Source of the DNA: Streptomyces sp. NBC_00654 | GTDB taxonomy: Bacteria; Actinomycetota; Actinomycetes; Streptomycetales; Streptomycetaceae | Reading direction: 5' to 3' | Assembly (NCBI RefSeq): GCF_026341775.1 | Contig: NZ_JAPEOB010000001.1 | Span: forward strand, 930,001-994,000 | Length of the DNA stretch: 64,000 bases | In this document: positions 51,512 through 60,509 of the stretch, one piece after another | Position numbering within the stretch: position 1 is the first letter of the stretch | Layout: each line of letters starts with the position of its first letter | The notes under the pieces: model-generated | Databases searched by the model: none | Told to the model about the DNA's origin: nothing | Seen by the model: the letters and a program-made list of their open reading frames with translations, nothing else | Program-made: the position numbers and the translations under genes

Positions 51512-52770
51512 ATGTCCCTGCTGCACGAGGCCCACGCCCTCGCACCCGAACTCACCGCGCTGCGCCACGCCCTGCACCGCGAACCCGAACTCGGGCTCGA
51601 CCTGCCGCTCACCCAGGCGAAGGTCCTGGCCGCGCTGGAAGGGCTCGGTCTGGAGATCGGCCTCGGTACGGGGCTCAGCTCCGTCACCGCCGTCCTGCGC
51701 GGAGGCCGGCCCGGCCCCGCCGTCCTGCTGCGCGGCGACATGGACGGGCTGCCCGTCCAGGAGGACAGCGGCCTTCCGTACGCCTCCGTCGTCGACGGCC
51801 GCATGCACGCCTGCGGGCACGACCTCCACATCGCCGGGCTCGTCGGCGCCGCCCGGCTGCTCGCCGCGCGGAACTGGCCGGGGACATCGTGTTCATGTTC
51901 CAGCCGGGCGAGGAAGGTCAGGGCGGCGCCAGGATCATGATCGAGGAGGGAGTGCTCGACGCCGCCGGGGAGCGGGTCGTCGCCGCGTACGCCCTGCACG
52001 TCGTGTCCGCCGGAGCCCCCACCGGCCACGCCGCCACCCGGCCGGGCCCCATGCTCGCCGCCTCCGCTTCGGCCCGTGTCACCGTGCGCGGCAGGGGCGG
52101 CCACGGCTCCTCGCCGCACTCCGCCGCCGACCCGGTACCCGCGATGTGCGCCATGGTCACGGCGCTCCAGACCCTCGTCACGCGCGAGATCGACATCTTC
52201 GACCCGGCCGTCGTCACCGTCGGGCAGCTCCACGCAGGCACCGCGCCCAACGTGATCCCGGAGACGGCGGAGTTCGCCGCCACCGTACGTACCTTCTCCG
52301 ACGCCGCCCACGCCACCGTCCGTACCGCGTTCGAGCGGACCGTGCACGGGGTCGCGGCCGCCCACGGGGTGACCGCCGAGATCGACTACACCGAGCAGTA
52401 CCCGCCCACCCTCAACCACGCGGACGAGGCCGCCTTCGCCCTGGAGACCGCCCGCGAACTCCTCGGCGCCGACCGCGTGCTGGAGGCCCCCCAGCCCATG
52501 GCCGGGTCCGAGGACTTCTCCTTCGTCCTGCGCGAGGTGCCCGGAGCCTTCGTCGGCCTCGGGGCCTGCCCGCCCGGCACCGACCCGGCCACCGCCCCGA
52601 TGAACCACTCCGCGCAGGCGGTGTACGACGACGGCGCGCTGCCCTACGCCGCCACCCTGCTCGCCGGGCTGGCCCTGCGCCGGCTCGCCTCTCCGTCCTC
52701 GTCACCGTCCCTGCCCCAGTCCCTGCCCCAGTCCCTGCCTCTGTCTCTGTCCTCGTCTCCGTCCCCGTGA
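51512..52770 (+). pseudogene. M20 amidohydrolase with an internal frameshift
   Basis: From ATG 51512 the frame reads MSLLHEAHALAPELTALRHA through DMDGLPVQ and HACGHDLHIAGLVGAARLLA (metal ligands of the M20 family), then breaks near 51880 in GCGCGGAAC. Adding one base restores LAGDIVFMFQPGEEGQGGAR and continues (HGSSPHSAADPV, MAGSEDFSFVLREVPGAF) to 52770. The gene otherwise looks intact and codes for a Zn-dependent amidohydrolase/acylase. The C-terminal 30 residues are a Ser/Pro repeat tail (CTGCCCCAGTCC-type units). A single-base event: real inactivation or a read error. Confidence 0.85.
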
Positions 52771-52828
52771 GTTCCGGCCCTGTCGGCCGGACGGTGCTGA
52801 TGCGGGATGCGGGATGCGGGGTGCGGGG

Positions 52829-52872
52829 TGCGGGGCTGTGCGAGGCGGGGTGCGGGGCTGTGCGAGGCGGGG
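52829..52872. repeat. 22-bp tandem duplication
   Basis: TGCGGGGCTGTGCGAGGCGG plus GG repeats twice without mismatch, preceded by GATGCGG-type heptamers. Between the convergent M20 and HAD genes. Confidence 0.9.
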
Positions 52873-52891
52873 CCGGTGCGGGCCGGGGGCG

Positions 52892-53689
52892 CTAGCGGAC
52901 GGACCGGAGCGTGCGACGGCGTGCGGGCACGCCCGCCGTCTTGTCCGCAGTCCCCGCCCCCGTTCCCGCCCCGGTGTCGGTCCCGGCCTCCGCCGCCCTT
53001 CCCGCTCCTGCTCCCGCGCCCGCTCCCGTTTCCGTGCCCGGTCCCGACTTCCTGCCGCTCAGCAGCCCCGGCAGCTCCGTCAGCGCGTTGATCCGGAAGT
53101 CCGCCGTCTCCACGACGTCGGGGTGGTCCGCCCACCAGTGCCCGTACGGCCCGCGCCGCAGATGTGCGGCCCGCAGGCCCGAAGACTTGGCGGGGAACAG
53201 GTCGTTCGCCGGATGATCACCGACGTACAGCGTCGACCGAGGCTCGGCCTCCGACACCTCCAGCACCCGGGCGAAGAACTCCGGGTCGGGCTTCGACACC
53301 GCCCATTCGTCCGAGGTGACGACCAGATCCGCGGGCAGGTCCAGCGCTCGTAGCAACTCCCCGGCCCGCACCGTCCGGTTGCCCGCGACCACCACACGGA
53401 CGCCGAGCGCGCGGAGCTCGGCCAGGGCGGGCCGTACGTCCGGGTAGAGGTCCGACTCGTCGAGGTGCTCGCCGCGCCCCGCCGCCACCCGCGCGAGGTA
53501 GGCCTCGGTGACGTCCATGTCGGGGCGCAGGATGCGCAGCGCGTCGGCACCGTCCCGGCCCTGCATCACGGCGGCGCCCACCAGCGCACTGAGCGTGTGC
53601 GGCGGGACGCCGAGCCAGTTGGCCCAGGACGCCCAGTAGCGGTCGTCGCGTACGAGGGTTTCGCCGATGTCGAACACGATCGTTTCCAT
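52892..53689 (-). CDS. HAD-superfamily hydrolase
   Basis: 265 residues. Motif I VFDIGETLV (nucleophilic Asp), motif II VVAGNRT, motif III SKPDPEFF (Lys) and motif IV YVGDHPANDLFPA (acid pair) are all in place, with a small helical cap between motifs I and II. Substrate unknown; phosphatase activity on a small phosphoester is expected. The last 55 residues are GAGAGAGAGRAAEAGT-type low complexity and probably dispensable. ATG 53689. Confidence 0.92.
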   Translation of the reverse strand: METIVFDIGETLVRDDRYWASWANWLGVPPHTLSALVGAAVMQGRDGADALRILRPDMDVTEAYLARVAAGRGEHLDESDLYPDVRPALAELRALGVRVVVAGNRTVRAGELLRALDLPADLVVTSDEWAVSKPDPEFFARVLEVSEAEPRSTLYVGDHPANDLFPAKSSGLRAAHLRRGPYGHWWADHPDVVETADFRINALTELPGLLSGRKSGPGTETGAGAGAGAGRAAEAGTDTGAGTGAGTADKTAGVPARRRTLRSVR

Positions 53690-53862
53690 CACCGTCCCGA
53701 CCCTACGGGCGCGTCCGCCGCGTGACGGGTCTCATTCGGTGAGTCGGCCCGGACGAGTGAAGGGCCGCCCGCCCGTCCCGCCGCTCGCCCGCCCCGCCGC
53801 CCGCCGGGCTGCCCGTAGGAGGCCCTGGTCCGGTACGCGCGCCTCGCTCGTATGCTCGGTTC

Positions 53863-56445
53863 ATGACCGATCCTCAGAGCGGACGCCCCACCACCAACGC
53901 CATGCGGCGCGCGCTCAGACGGGCCCGTGACGGTGTCGCCCTCGATGTGACCGAGGCCGCCGTACTGCTCCAGGCGCGCGGCGACGATCTGACGGACCTG
54001 ACCGCGTCCGCCGCCCGGGTGCGGGACGCCGGCCTCCTGGCCGCGGGCCGGCCGGGCGTCATCACGTACTCGCGCAAGGTCTTCATTCCGCTGACCCGGC
54101 TCTGCCGTGACAAGTGCCACTACTGCACCTTCGTCACCGTGCCGGGCAAGCTCCGCCGCGAGGGCCACGGGATGTTCCTCTCGCCCGACGAGGTCCTGGA
54201 CATCGCCCGCCGAGGGGCGGCCATGGGCTGCAAGGAAGCACTGTTCACGCTCGGCGACCGGCCCGAGGACCGCTGGCCCGAGGCGCGCGAGTGGCTGGAG
54301 GCCGAGGGGTACGACGACACCCTCGCGTACGTACGGGCCATGGCGATCCGGGTCCTGGAGGAGACGGGCCTGCTGCCCCACCTCAACCCGGGCGTCATGA
54401 CCTGGACCGACCTCCAGCGGCTCAAGCCCGTCGCCCCGTCCATGGGCATGATGCTGGAGACGACGGCGACCCGTCTGTGGTCGGAGCCGGGCGGCCCGCA
54501 CCACGGTTCCCCGGACAAGGAACCGGCCGTACGGCTGCGCGTCCTCGAAGACGCGGGCCGCTCCAACGTGCCCTTCACCACCGGCATCCTCATCGGGATC
54601 GGCGAGTCGTACGAGGAGCGCGCGGACTCCCTCTTCGAGCTGCGCAGGACCGCCCGCGCCTACCACGGACTCCAGGAGATCATCGTCCAGAACTTCCGCG
54701 CCAAGCCGGACACGGCGATGCGCGGGATGCCTGACGCCGAGCTGGAGGAGCTGGCCGCCGCCATCGCCGTGGCCCGTCACATCCTCGGCCCCTCGGCCCG
54801 TATCCAGGCCCCGCCGAATCTGGTGGACGCCGAGTACGCGCTGCTCATCGGCGCGGGGATCGACGACTGGGGCGGCGTCTCACCGCTCACGCCCGACCAT
54901 GTGAACCCCGAACGCCCCTGGCCGCACATCGACGAACTCACCGCGAGGACGGCCGAGTCGGGCTTCACTCTCCGTGAACGCCTCACCATCTACCCGGAGT
55001 TCATCCAGCGCGGCGAACCGTGGCTGGACCCCCGCCTCGTCCCGCACGTGCGAGCCCTGGCCGACCCGGAGACGGGCCTGGCCCGCGAGGGCGCGATCCC
55101 CACCGGTCTGCCCTGGCAGGAACCGGACGAGGGCTTCAACGCCTCCGGCCGTACCGACCTGCACCGCACCATCGACACCGAGGGCCGCACCGGCGACCGC
55201 CGCGACGACTTCGACGAGGTGTACGGGGACTGGGAGGCGCTCCGCGAGGCCGCCGCCCCCGGGATGGTGCCGTCCCGTATCGACGCCGACGTACGGCAGG
55301 CGCTCGGCCAGGCCGCCGACGACCCGACGAAGCTCACCGACGACCAGGCCCTCGCCCTGCTCCACGCGGACGGCCCGGCGCTCGACGAACTGTGCCGGAT
55401 CGCGGACGCACTGCGCCGGGACGTGGTCGGCGACGACGTCACGTACATCGTCACGCGGAACATCAACTTCACCAACGTCTGCTACACCGGCTGCCGCTTC
55501 TGCGCCTTCGCCCAGCGGCGCACCGACGCCGACGCGTACACGCTCTCCCTGGACCAGGTCGCCGACCGGGCGGCCCAGGCGTGGGACGTCGGCGCGGTCG
55601 AGGTCTGCATGCAGGGCGGTATCCACCCGGACCTGCCCGGCACGGCGTACTTCGACATCGCGCGCGCGGTACGCGAACGCGTCCCCGGCATCCATGTGCA
55701 CGCCTTCTCACCCATGGAGGTCGTCAACGGGGCGACCCGCACCGGCATGTCCATCCGCGACTGGCTGATCGCCGCGAAGGAGGCCGGGCTCGGCTCGATC
55801 CCCGGCACGGCGGCGGAGATCCTGGACGACGAGGTCCGCTGGATCCTCACCAAGGGCAAGCTGCCCACCTCCACCTGGCTGGAGGTCATCAGGACCGCCC
55901 ACGAGGTGGGTCTGCGGTCGTCCTCCACGATGATGTACGGCCATGTCGACCAGCCCCGGCACTGGCTCGGGCACCTCAGGACGCTGGCCGGCCTCCAGCA
56001 GGAGACGGGCGGTTTCACGGAGTTCGTGACCCTGCCCTTCATCCACACCAACGCCCCGGTCTACCTGGCGGGCATCGCCCGCCCCGGCCCGACCGACCGT
56101 GACAACCGGGCGGTCACCGCGATGGCCCGCCTGCTGCTCCACCCGCACATCACCAACATCCAGACCAGCTGGGTGAAGCTGGGCGCGGAGGGGGCGGCGG
56201 AGATGCTCCGCTCGGGCGCGAACGACCTGGGCGGCACGCTGATGGAGGAGACCATCTCCCGTATGGCCGGGTCGGGTTACGGCTCGTACCGCTCCGTCCA
56301 GGACCTGATCGCGATCGCCGAACTGGCCGGCCGCCCGGCCCGCCCGCGCACGACGCTGTACGGCGAGGTCCCGGCCGAGCGCGTCACCGCCGCCGCCGCG
56401 TCGGACGGCCACCTGCCGGAGCTGCTGCCGGTGCTGCCCAGCTGA
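53863..56445 (+). CDS. fbiC: 7,8-didemethyl-8-hydroxy-5-deazariboflavin synthase FbiC (FO synthase)
   Basis: 860 residues, the fused CofG-CofH form found in actinobacteria. Two radical SAM domains with CxxxCxx[13 protein letters not shown] near residue 82 and [10 protein letters not shown] near residue 540. Full length and no gaps, so F420 can be made by this organism. ATG 53863 with an upstream CTCGTATGCTCGGTTC region. This explains the three LLM enzymes in the window. It is followed, 500 bases on, by the HDO operon; a functional link is not implied by the distance. Confidence 0.97.
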   Translation: MTDPQSGRPTTNAMRRALRRARDGVALDVTEAAVLLQARGDDLTDLTASAARVRDAGLLAAGRPGVITYSRKVFIPLTRLCRDKCHYCTFVTVPGKLRREGHGMFLSPDEVLDIARRGAAMGCKEALFTLGDRPEDRWPEAREWLEAEGYDDTLAYVRAMAIRVLEETGLLPHLNPGVMTWTDLQRLKPVAPSMGMMLETTATRLWSEPGGPHHGSPDKEPAVRLRVLEDAGRSNVPFTTGILIGIGESYEERADSLFELRRTARAYHGLQEIIVQNFRAKPDTAMRGMPDAELEELAAAIAVARHILGPSARIQAPPNLVDAEYALLIGAGIDDWGGVSPLTPDHVNPERPWPHIDELTARTAESGFTLRERLTIYPEFIQRGEPWLDPRLVPHVRALADPETGLAREGAIPTGLPWQEPDEGFNASGRTDLHRTIDTEGRTGDRRDDFDEVYGDWEALREAAAPGMVPSRIDADVRQALGQAADDPTKLTDDQALALLHADGPALDELCRIADALRRDVVGDDVTYIVTRNINFTNVCYTGCRFCAFAQRRTDADAYTLSLDQVADRAAQAWDVGAVEVCMQGGIHPDLPGTAYFDIARAVRERVPGIHVHAFSPMEVVNGATRTGMSIRDWLIAAKEAGLGSIPGTAAEILDDEVRWILTKGKLPTSTWLEVIRTAHEVGLRSSSTMMYGHVDQPRHWLGHLRTLAGLQQETGGFTEFVTLPFIHTNAPVYLAGIARPGPTDRDNRAVTAMARLLLHPHITNIQTSWVKLGAEGAAEMLRSGANDLGGTLMEETISRMAGSGYGSYRSVQDLIAIAELAGRPARPRTTLYGEVPAERVTAAAASDGHLPELLPVLPS

Positions 56446-56539
56446 GGACCCTGCTGTTGACGTGATGCCCCGGGCCCGGTGATGCCCCGGCCTGGTGGTG
56501 GCCCTTCCCGGTGGTGCCTCGGCCGGTGGTGCCCCTTCC

Positions 56540-56578
56540 CGGTGGTGGCCGCGACCGTGTGGCCGCTTGCCACCACCG
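56540..56578 (+). terminator. Terminator after fbiC
   Basis: Arms CGGTGGTGGC (56540-56549) and GCCACCACCG (56569-56578) are perfect with a 19-base loop. Confidence 0.6.
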
Positions 56579-56931
56579 GGCGTTTCTCCGCGACGTTTCG
56601 GTCCGCCTCCGCGTGGTTCGATGCATCGATGCGATTGTGCGGACGATTTCCCGTGCAGGCGCGACTTCGCATCTGGCCGGTTGTGACCTGTTCCCGGTAA
56701 CGGTCGCTGCGCCACAGTGGTCGCCGTCGGGCCGAAGCGGTCCTCGGTGATTACCGAGGGGAAGTTCCGGCAGCGATCGATCCTGGCTGCCTTCACAGGC
56801 GAGCGGCCAAGGCTGCCACCACGACGGCCTTCGACGATGGGCATTGTGCTCATCCGAACGATGGTTCCGGTAAGGCATTCATCCATTGGATCGCGGGTCC
56901 GTCCGGGAATCTCGTGGGCTGCGATTCAGAA

Positions 56932-56949
56932 CCTGTGTGCACAGGAGGT
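56932..56949 (+). promoter_or_regulatory. Dyad overlapping the ribosome site of the HDO gene
   Basis: CCTGTG-TG-CACAGG (56932-56945) overlaps the strong Shine-Dalgarno AGGAGGT (56943-56949) that stands nine bases before ATG 56959. As an mRNA hairpin it would hide the first bases of the ribosome site; as DNA it could be a repressor site. Confidence 0.5.
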
Positions 56950-56958
56950 AGCCGCGCC

Positions 56959-57720
56959 ATGAAGAACTCCGCCGAAGTGGTAATTCACGACCAGGTCACC
57001 GCACTCATCGATGACCTGGACAATCACGACGTCTACGGGAACGACTACTTCGCGTTCCTGGAGAAAGCGCCGTGGACCGCCCGGGACTACGACTTCCACC
57101 GCGCCAACTTCTTCCACCGGACCGAGGGCACGGTCAAGGGCATCGCCCATGTGTGCGCGCAGGCGGCGGCCCATGACGACCGCGACACGCTCGTCCTGTT
57201 CTCCCACATCCTCAACGAGGAGACCGGGAACGGCGATGCCGCGCACTGCCACGAGCTGCTGATGGAGAACTCCCACAACCTGTACGGCCGGCGCGAGTTC
57301 GGCCTGCCGCCGCTGCTCGTGCGGGAGGCGCGCGACAGTGACCTGGTCATCCCCGGGACGGTGGCCTACCGCGAGCGCACCCTGGAGCTGCTGACCAGCA
57401 ACTATCACCGCATGCTGGGTGTGGCGATGGCCCTGGAGTCGCACGCGGACAAGATGCTGCAGGTCTGCCGTACGGCGTTCCGCAACAGCCGGAAGGAACT
57501 GCCCGCCGACGAGTTCGTGAACAGGGTCGAGGTCTACTTCGACGTCCACGTCGGGGACGAGGGCGTTGAGGAACGGCACGCCGCCGACGCGAAGCAGTGC
57601 GTCCTGAACAACTGCCGCACCGATGCGGACGTCGCCGAGATCACCTACGGGGCGATGGAGACCCTGAACGTCCAGCTGGACATGTGGAACGCGATGTACA
57701 AGGCCGTGGCCACGAATTGA
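56959..57720 (+). CDS. Haem-oxygenase-like di-iron oxidase (HDO)
   Basis: 253 residues, mostly helical. Candidate iron ligands follow the HDO order: E88 and H98 in FSHILNEETGNGDAAHCHEL (E-x9-H), E160 in MALESHADK, then H197, E201 and H207 in YFDVHVGDEGVEERHA (H-x3-E-x5-H). The same order and near-identical spacing is what I recall for BesC- and SznF-type oxidases. These act in biosynthesis by N-oxygenation, C-C cleavage or alkene formation. ATG 56959 has an excellent ribosome site. It is co-translated with the PLP enzyme (TTGA overlap), so both should act on the same substrate, probably an amino acid (inferred). Confidence 0.85.
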   Translation: MKNSAEVVIHDQVTALIDDLDNHDVYGNDYFAFLEKAPWTARDYDFHRANFFHRTEGTVKGIAHVCAQAAAHDDRDTLVLFSHILNEETGNGDAAHCHELLMENSHNLYGRREFGLPPLLVREARDSDLVIPGTVAYRERTLELLTSNYHRMLGVAMALESHADKMLQVCRTAFRNSRKELPADEFVNRVEVYFDVHVGDEGVEERHAADAKQCVLNNCRTDADVAEITYGAMETLNVQLDMWNAMYKAVATN

Positions 57721-59033
57721 ATTCCACCGAGGGAAAGGCGGCCCCTGTCGTCGTGCAGAAGAATCGCGGCATTTCCGATGCCATCCTGCGTATTCCGGAA
57801 TCGGCGACCCACGGGGCCGCGGCGAAGCTCGCCGCGCTCAATCGTGGGCTCGCGGCCGATGAACAGTTCATCGATCTCAGCATCGGTGCGCTGGACACGC
57901 CGACCGATCCCCGGATCGACCGTGGAGTGATCGATTTCATCCAGGCGGACTCCGCCACGATTCACGCGTTCGCGCCGATCAAGGGATTCCCGTTCCTGCT
58001 GGAGTCCATAGCCGCACGGGTGGACCGCCTCCACGGAATAACGTACGACCCGGAGAGCGAAATCATGGTCACCCCGGGCGGTGTGAAGGGCTCGATCTCG
58101 GTGACCTTCCACGCGCTGCTCAACCCGGGCGACGAGGTCGTCATTCCCGTACCCAACTGGCCGCACTACGCGGATATGGTGCGGCTGCACGAGGCCATTC
58201 CGAAAACCGTCCTGGCCACGGCGGAGGACGGGCTGACCCCGTCCGCCCTGGAGGGGGCGATCTCCGGGCGGACCAAGATCGTCGTCCTCGGCGACTGCAT
58301 CAACCCGACGGGCAAGGTCTACTCGACCGGGGAACTGGACGCGCTGGCCCGGACCGTCGCGCGGCACAACCTGCGGCGCGAGGCCGAGGGGGAGAGCCCG
58401 GTCCACGTCCTGTTCGACACCCCCTACGAGGCCCATGTCCTGGGGCCCCGGGCCAGGACGTTCGCCGCCCTCGACGTCCGGATGCCCGACGGCACGACCT
58501 GTTCCATGCGGCCGTGGACGGTCTCGGTGACCGGTCCCGGGAAGACGTACGGCATGCACGGCGACCGGATCGGCTATCTCTGCGGTCCGGCGGACATCGT
58601 GGACGCCGCCGCACGCGCACAGGTCAACCTCACCTCGTTCGCGTCCTCCTACGGTCAGGTCGCCACGCACATCGCGCTGCGGCCGGAGATGGACGAGGTG
58701 GCGACCGCCAGGGCGAAGGCCGCGCGCGCCAACCTCGAAGCGATGCTGGCGGAGCTCGGCGCGATCCCCTCGTTACGGATCAACGAGCCGCAGGGGGGTT
58801 ACTTCCTCTTCGCCGACCTCTCGGCCTTCGCCGACGCCTACCGGGGGCTGGGCCACAGCACGGCGGAACAGTTCCTGCTGGCCGAGGCGAAGGTCGCCAC
58901 GATCAGCGGCAACCATTTCGCGGAGGGCGAGCCACTGGACCATTTCGTCCGGATCAACTGCGGCAGGACGGGTACGCTCCCGAGCGAAGTCGGCGGACGG
59001 ATCAAGCATGCCCTGGGTCGGCTGAAGCCCTGA
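57717..59033 (+). CDS. Fold-type I PLP-dependent enzyme (class I/II aminotransferase-like, possible oxidase)
   Basis: 438 residues from TTG 57717, which overlaps the HDO stop (TTGA); GTG 57753 is the alternative start. PLP site landmarks: DLSIGALDTPTDP, TPGGVKGSISVTFHALL, NPTGKVYS, DTPYEAH (Asp for the pyridine N, then Tyr) and the Schiff-base Lys in TVSVTGPGKTYGMHGDRIGY. The N-terminal PESATHGAAAKLAALN puts a His at about residue 32. Some O2-using arginine oxidases of this fold (RohP, MppP) rely on an N-terminal segment with a catalytic His near 30, so an oxidase is a real alternative to a transaminase. One TTA codon (58773-58775) makes translation bldA-dependent, a mark of late, specialised metabolism. 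Confidence 0.85.
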   Translation: MNSTEGKAAPVVVQKNRGISDAILRIPESATHGAAAKLAALNRGLAADEQFIDLSIGALDTPTDPRIDRGVIDFIQADSATIHAFAPIKGFPFLLESIAARVDRLHGITYDPESEIMVTPGGVKGSISVTFHALLNPGDEVVIPVPNWPHYADMVRLHEAIPKTVLATAEDGLTPSALEGAISGRTKIVVLGDCINPTGKVYSTGELDALARTVARHNLRREAEGESPVHVLFDTPYEAHVLGPRARTFAALDVRMPDGTTCSMRPWTVSVTGPGKTYGMHGDRIGYLCGPADIVDAAARAQVNLTSFASSYGQVATHIALRPEMDEVATARAKAARANLEAMLAELGAIPSLRINEPQGGYFLFADLSAFADAYRGLGHSTAEQFLLAEAKVATISGNHFAEGEPLDHFVRINCGRTGTLPSEVGGRIKHALGRLKP

Positions 59034-59079
59034 CGTGCGCCGATGCGGGCAGGACGAGATCACACGGTAGGCGACCGGA

Positions 59080-59856
59080 GTGGAGCAGGAGATCACGGAC
59101 CGTTACAAGCACAGACTCCGGCGCCGCCAGGAGCAACGCGCCGAGGGGCCGCCGGCGTCCCCGCCCCGCCCGTCCCTGCCACCCCTCACCTACGTACCCC
59201 TGGGTGAGCACCCGCTGAGACGGTTTCCCCAACTGCTCCTCGGCCTCGCCCTGTACGGGTTCAGCCTCTCGGCCATGGTCCGCACGTCCCTGGGCGTCAA
59301 TCCCTGGAGCGTGCTGTACGAAGGGGTCGAGCACCACACGCCCCTGAGCTTCGGCATGATCAGCGCCCTCCTCGGCGTCTTCGTGCTCCTGCTGTGGATT
59401 CCCCTCAAGCAGAAGCCGACGTTGGGCACCTTCGCCAACATCGCCGTCGTGGGGGCATCGTCCGACCTCGGCCTTCTGCTCATCCCCGAGAACCTCGGAC
59501 TGATGACCCGGATCGGCCTGCTCATCGGGTGTGTGGTGCTCAACGGCCTGTCCGTCGCCGTCTACGTCGGCGCGCGCTTCGGCCCCGGCCCCCGGGACGG
59601 GCTGATGACGGGTGTGTCCGCCGCGACCGGGCTCTCTCTCCGGCTCGTCCGCACCATGATCGAGCTGACCGTGCTCGGCGTGGGCTGGCTGCTCGGCGGG
59701 AGAGCGGGCGTCGGCACGGTGCTGTACGCCGTACTGGTCGGCCCGGTCACTCAGTTCTTCCTGCCCTGGCTCACCTACCGGAAGAGCACCGAGCGCGCCG
59801 TGGACGTGGACGAGGCGGGGACGGCGGGTCCGGCGGGTTCTGCGGGGCCGGCCTGA
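59080..59856 (+). CDS. YczE/YitT-like integral membrane protein
   Basis: 258 residues: a basic cytosolic N-terminus (RYKHRLRRRQEQR) and six or so helices, with RTSLGVNPWSVLYEGVEHH and GPGPRDGLMTGVSAATGLSL. The GPGPRDGLMTG loop marks the YczE family. Function unknown; family members are often next to regulators and biosynthetic genes. GTG 59080 follows GGCGACCGGAG. 46 bases after the PLP gene, so likely in the same operon; might export the product or an intermediate. The C-terminus is a short Gly/Ala/Ser-rich repeat. Confidence 0.88.
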   Translation: MEQEITDRYKHRLRRRQEQRAEGPPASPPRPSLPPLTYVPLGEHPLRRFPQLLLGLALYGFSLSAMVRTSLGVNPWSVLYEGVEHHTPLSFGMISALLGVFVLLLWIPLKQKPTLGTFANIAVVGASSDLGLLLIPENLGLMTRIGLLIGCVVLNGLSVAVYVGARFGPGPRDGLMTGVSAATGLSLRLVRTMIELTVLGVGWLLGGRAGVGTVLYAVLVGPVTQFFLPWLTYRKSTERAVDVDEAGTAGPAGSAGPA

Positions 59857-59880
59857 GGAAGGGGTCCGGTGGCGTCGGCG

Positions 59881-60429
59881 TCAGTGGGCGCCGCCTCCGT
59901 CCTGGGTGCCGCTCCTGGTGTGCGCGTCGCTCCCGTCGCCCGTGGCGCGGCGCCCGCTCCGGGTGTCGTCCCCGTCCTGGGTGCCGCCTCCGCCCTCCGG
60001 CCAGAAGTCGGTGGTGTGCGGGGTGCCGTCGAGGGCCGCGTCGACCCGGCCCCGGATGTAGCCGCCGGTCATCGGGCAGTCCAGGGCCTTGTCGGTGCGG
60101 CAGCCGAGCATATGGGTGAGGACCGTCACAGCGCGGTCGAGCTTCTCGATCCGTTCACGCATCGCGTCCCGCTGGGCGACGATGAGCGAGAGCCGGTCGT
60201 CGAGCTGCTCGCTGTCCACGATGGCGCTCGTCTCCGTGAGCGTGAGCATGCCGTCGTCGTGCCAGAGCTGGGCGTACGCGAGCCGGGCGAGGTCCTCGCG
60301 CCGGTAGTGGCGGACGCGCCCCCGGCGCTCGCTGTGCTGGACGAGCCCGCGCTCCTCGTAGAAGCGGAGGGTCGCGACGGTCAGCCCGAACGCCTCCGCG
60401 ACCTCGCTGATCGAGTACAGGTCCTTCAC
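59881..60429 (-). CDS. MerR-family transcriptional regulator
   Basis: 182 residues. Winged HTH at the start (MKDLYSISEVAEAFGLTVAT, LRFYEERGLVQHSERRGRVR), then a long dimerisation helix (RLSLIVAQRDAMRERIEKLD) and a C-terminal Cys-containing tail (HMLGCRTDKALDCPMTGGYI) with two Cys that could bind metal or sense redox. The last 30 residues are low-complexity. GTG 60429 follows GGAGGTGCCCC. Divergent from the NimT-like exporter; the SoxR/MerR-type dyad at 60453-60470 lies between and is its probable operator. Most likely activates the exporter when a toxic compound binds. Confidence 0.93.
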   Translation of the reverse strand: MKDLYSISEVAEAFGLTVATLRFYEERGLVQHSERRGRVRHYRREDLARLAYAQLWHDDGMLTLTETSAIVDSEQLDDRLSLIVAQRDAMRERIEKLDRAVTVLTHMLGCRTDKALDCPMTGGYIRGRVDAALDGTPHTTDFWPEGGGGTQDGDDTRSGRRATGDGSDAHTRSGTQDGGGAH

Positions 60430-60452
60430 GGGGCACCTCCGCCCGGGGTTGT

Positions 60453-60470
60453 GCTCAAGTTTACTTGAGC
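60453..60470. promoter_or_regulatory. MerR-type operator
   Basis: Perfect 18-bp palindrome GCTCAAGT-TT-ACTTGAGC. It closely resembles the SoxR box core (CTCAAGT-ACTTGAG). Located between the divergent MerR and exporter starts. Confidence 0.8.
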
Positions 60471-60509
60471 GTGAACGCTGGAGGGGTCGTCCACCTCCGG
60501 AAGGTTCCT

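Larger units (their letters stand above)
56446..56958. other. 513-base region before the HDO operon
   Basis: The first 130 bases are CCGGTGGTG-like repeats (about seven copies) ending in a 10-bp hairpin (56540-56578) that probably terminates fbiC. The rest is moderate-GC upstream DNA with no ORF that has both a ribosome site and typical codon bias; a CCTGTGTGCACAGG dyad sits at 56932 before the HDO start. Confidence 0.5.

Noticed and set aside
52829..52872. 22-bp duplication as an attachment site or mobile-element end
   Set aside because: No integrase, transposase or target-site duplication nearby; it is an ordinary tandem slippage product.
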